DNA of 64,000 nucleotides, from positions 17,113,255 to 17,177,254 of the forward strand of contig NC_091138.1 in NCBI RefSeq assembly GCF_041381155.1. Direction: 5' to 3'. The position numbers and the translations under genes are program-made. The DNA comes from Argopecten irradians (lineage: Eukaryota > Mollusca > Bivalvia > Pectinida > Pectinidae). Each line of letters starts with the position of its first letter. Position 1 is the first letter of the stretch. Shown one piece after another: positions 63,025-64,000 of the stretch. The notes beneath the pieces are model-generated. The model did no database searches. It was given only the letters and a program-made list of their open reading frames with translations, and was not told the origin of the DNA.

Positions 63025-63235
63025 TATTGGGTGACAGGCCAAGGGTTTGAATCCCAGGTGGTTCAGGATCAGTTATAACTAGGTAGTGTACTGATAGCTG
63101 ATCATGATCAGTGGTTTTCCTTCTGGTACTCTGATCTGGTGTGCCTCGGCCTACAAACCTGACACGTCCCTAAATGACCCTGGCTGTATAATGGGATGCT
63201 AAACCAATCAAAATGAACCAGATAAGGAATGACCC
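63025..63235 (+). mobile_element. Degenerate SINE-like sequence
   Basis: A B-box-like GGGTTTGAATCCC is followed by GTGGTTTTCCTTCTGGTACTCTG, then CCTGACACGTCCCTAAATGA and ATGGGATGCTAAACCAATCA. This order matches the fragment at 6045-6270. The A box is not clear, and the limits are approximate. Confidence 0.45.
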
Positions 63236-63239
63236 AGCG

Positions 63240-64000
63240 GTACAGGATATTACGGGATCTTGAGTCCTTGTGACTCTCCTATCCTGGTAACCCGGTATAC
63301 AAGGAAGTATATGTAAAACAGTAAATGACAAGTTAAAAGCCCATGAACAGGTTGTGTGTATATATCGGCAGTCATCTAGAACTTTTTGATAGAGCTGATT
63401 ATGTAAAATGCTGGATGTTTGAATGTAATACATGTATCCGTACACTAGTACCTATGCTGACAGTGATCGTAATGACAGCAAAAACTGTATTAAATTTGCA
63501 GTAAAATGCTACACTTGTGTGGATGTACAAAAATGTTTTTCATATATCTTAGATATCACAAACTTTTTTTTCAGCAGATATATATATCCTTTTTAAACAA
63601 GAAATAAATTCAATAATTCTGAACATTAAATGGTTATTTTTTCATTCAAACTTGTCTTCAATTCATGATTGATGAGTATCTTAATTAAAAAAGTAAGTGA
63701 TATAATTGGTATTGTTACATTTTATGTTTCATACAAAATGTCAGTAACAGGTTAGTAAAGTGCACCATCAATCTTGATTAAAACCATACTTTTTACACAC
63801 CTGTATTAATAATTACTGAGGTACGTATGAGTGATGTATTCAATTTGATGATTGTTCTGAAAAAGATGTATGGATCTGTATAAAAGGATGTTGCAATTTC
63901 ATCTGGGATATGAAATTCATCAAACTTCTATGTAATTATCTTTCCAGAGTTGTGGCTGTAACTATTACTATTTTTAAGTTTTTAGCAATTCATCTGCTGG
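63240..64000. other. Non-coding end of the window
   Basis: No supported exon was seen. A TTTCCAG acceptor-like site at about 63948 leads into a stop in the phase needed by the 57347 exon. Confidence 0.4.

Overview
This window looks like nuclear DNA of a bivalve mollusc. It is AT-rich with long introns. It carries intact animal genes whose exons rejoin in frame, and it is full of short non-autonomous transposons. Several of these belong to a type I associate with bivalves: a hairpin end, a CCGT-type microsatellite, direct repeats of about 150-170 bp, and a 3' end reading GGCCC..GGGCCTCTTGT. The species cannot be named from the sequence alone.

Layout. (1) Positions 4472-18788, minus strand: a complete five-exon RAC1 GTPase gene of 192 codons. 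Its 11.4-kb second intron holds a 4-kb minisatellite (about 9230-13310) and an 812-bp hAT-type element with a perfect 8-bp target duplication. (2) Positions 18789-19476: a 0.69-kb shared promoter region between divergent genes. (3) Positions 19477-30164, plus strand: a complete 13-exon WDR13 gene of 487 codons. Two introns carry hairpin-ended tandem-repeat elements, one intron is GC-AG, and a 39-bp minisatellite covers the stop codon. (4) Positions 30165-39550: mostly non-coding, with a tRNA-Glu-derived SINE, several inverted-repeat elements and an unexplained exon-like pair. (5) Positions 41596-49515, minus strand: a nine-exon lemur-tail-kinase (LMTK/AATYK) homologue of 880 residues, with a probable alternative last coding exon at 39559-39669. 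(6) Positions 49544-64000: mainly transposon-derived DNA. It includes a 4.5-kb element whose inverted ends are built from ACGGCCCC subrepeats and which contains a nested tandem-repeat element. A near-identical longer copy of that nested element lies at 60.2-62.7 kb, a second hAT-type element lies at 59.2-59.8 kb, and there is a possible first coding exon of a plus-strand gene at 57347.

The three genes are ordinary host genes: a cytoskeletal Rho-family switch, a nuclear WD40 protein and a membrane-anchored kinase. There is no operon logic. The only positional link is the head-to-head RAC1/WDR13 promoter. The least ordinary signals are: (a) tandem duplications that copy a splice site in both RAC1 (donor) and WDR13 (acceptor), each followed by an in-frame stop if the extra site were used; (b) hairpin-ended repeat families whose stem sequences differ but co-vary with their distal ends; (c) the alternative C-terminus of the kinase. 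No virus-like element was recognised.
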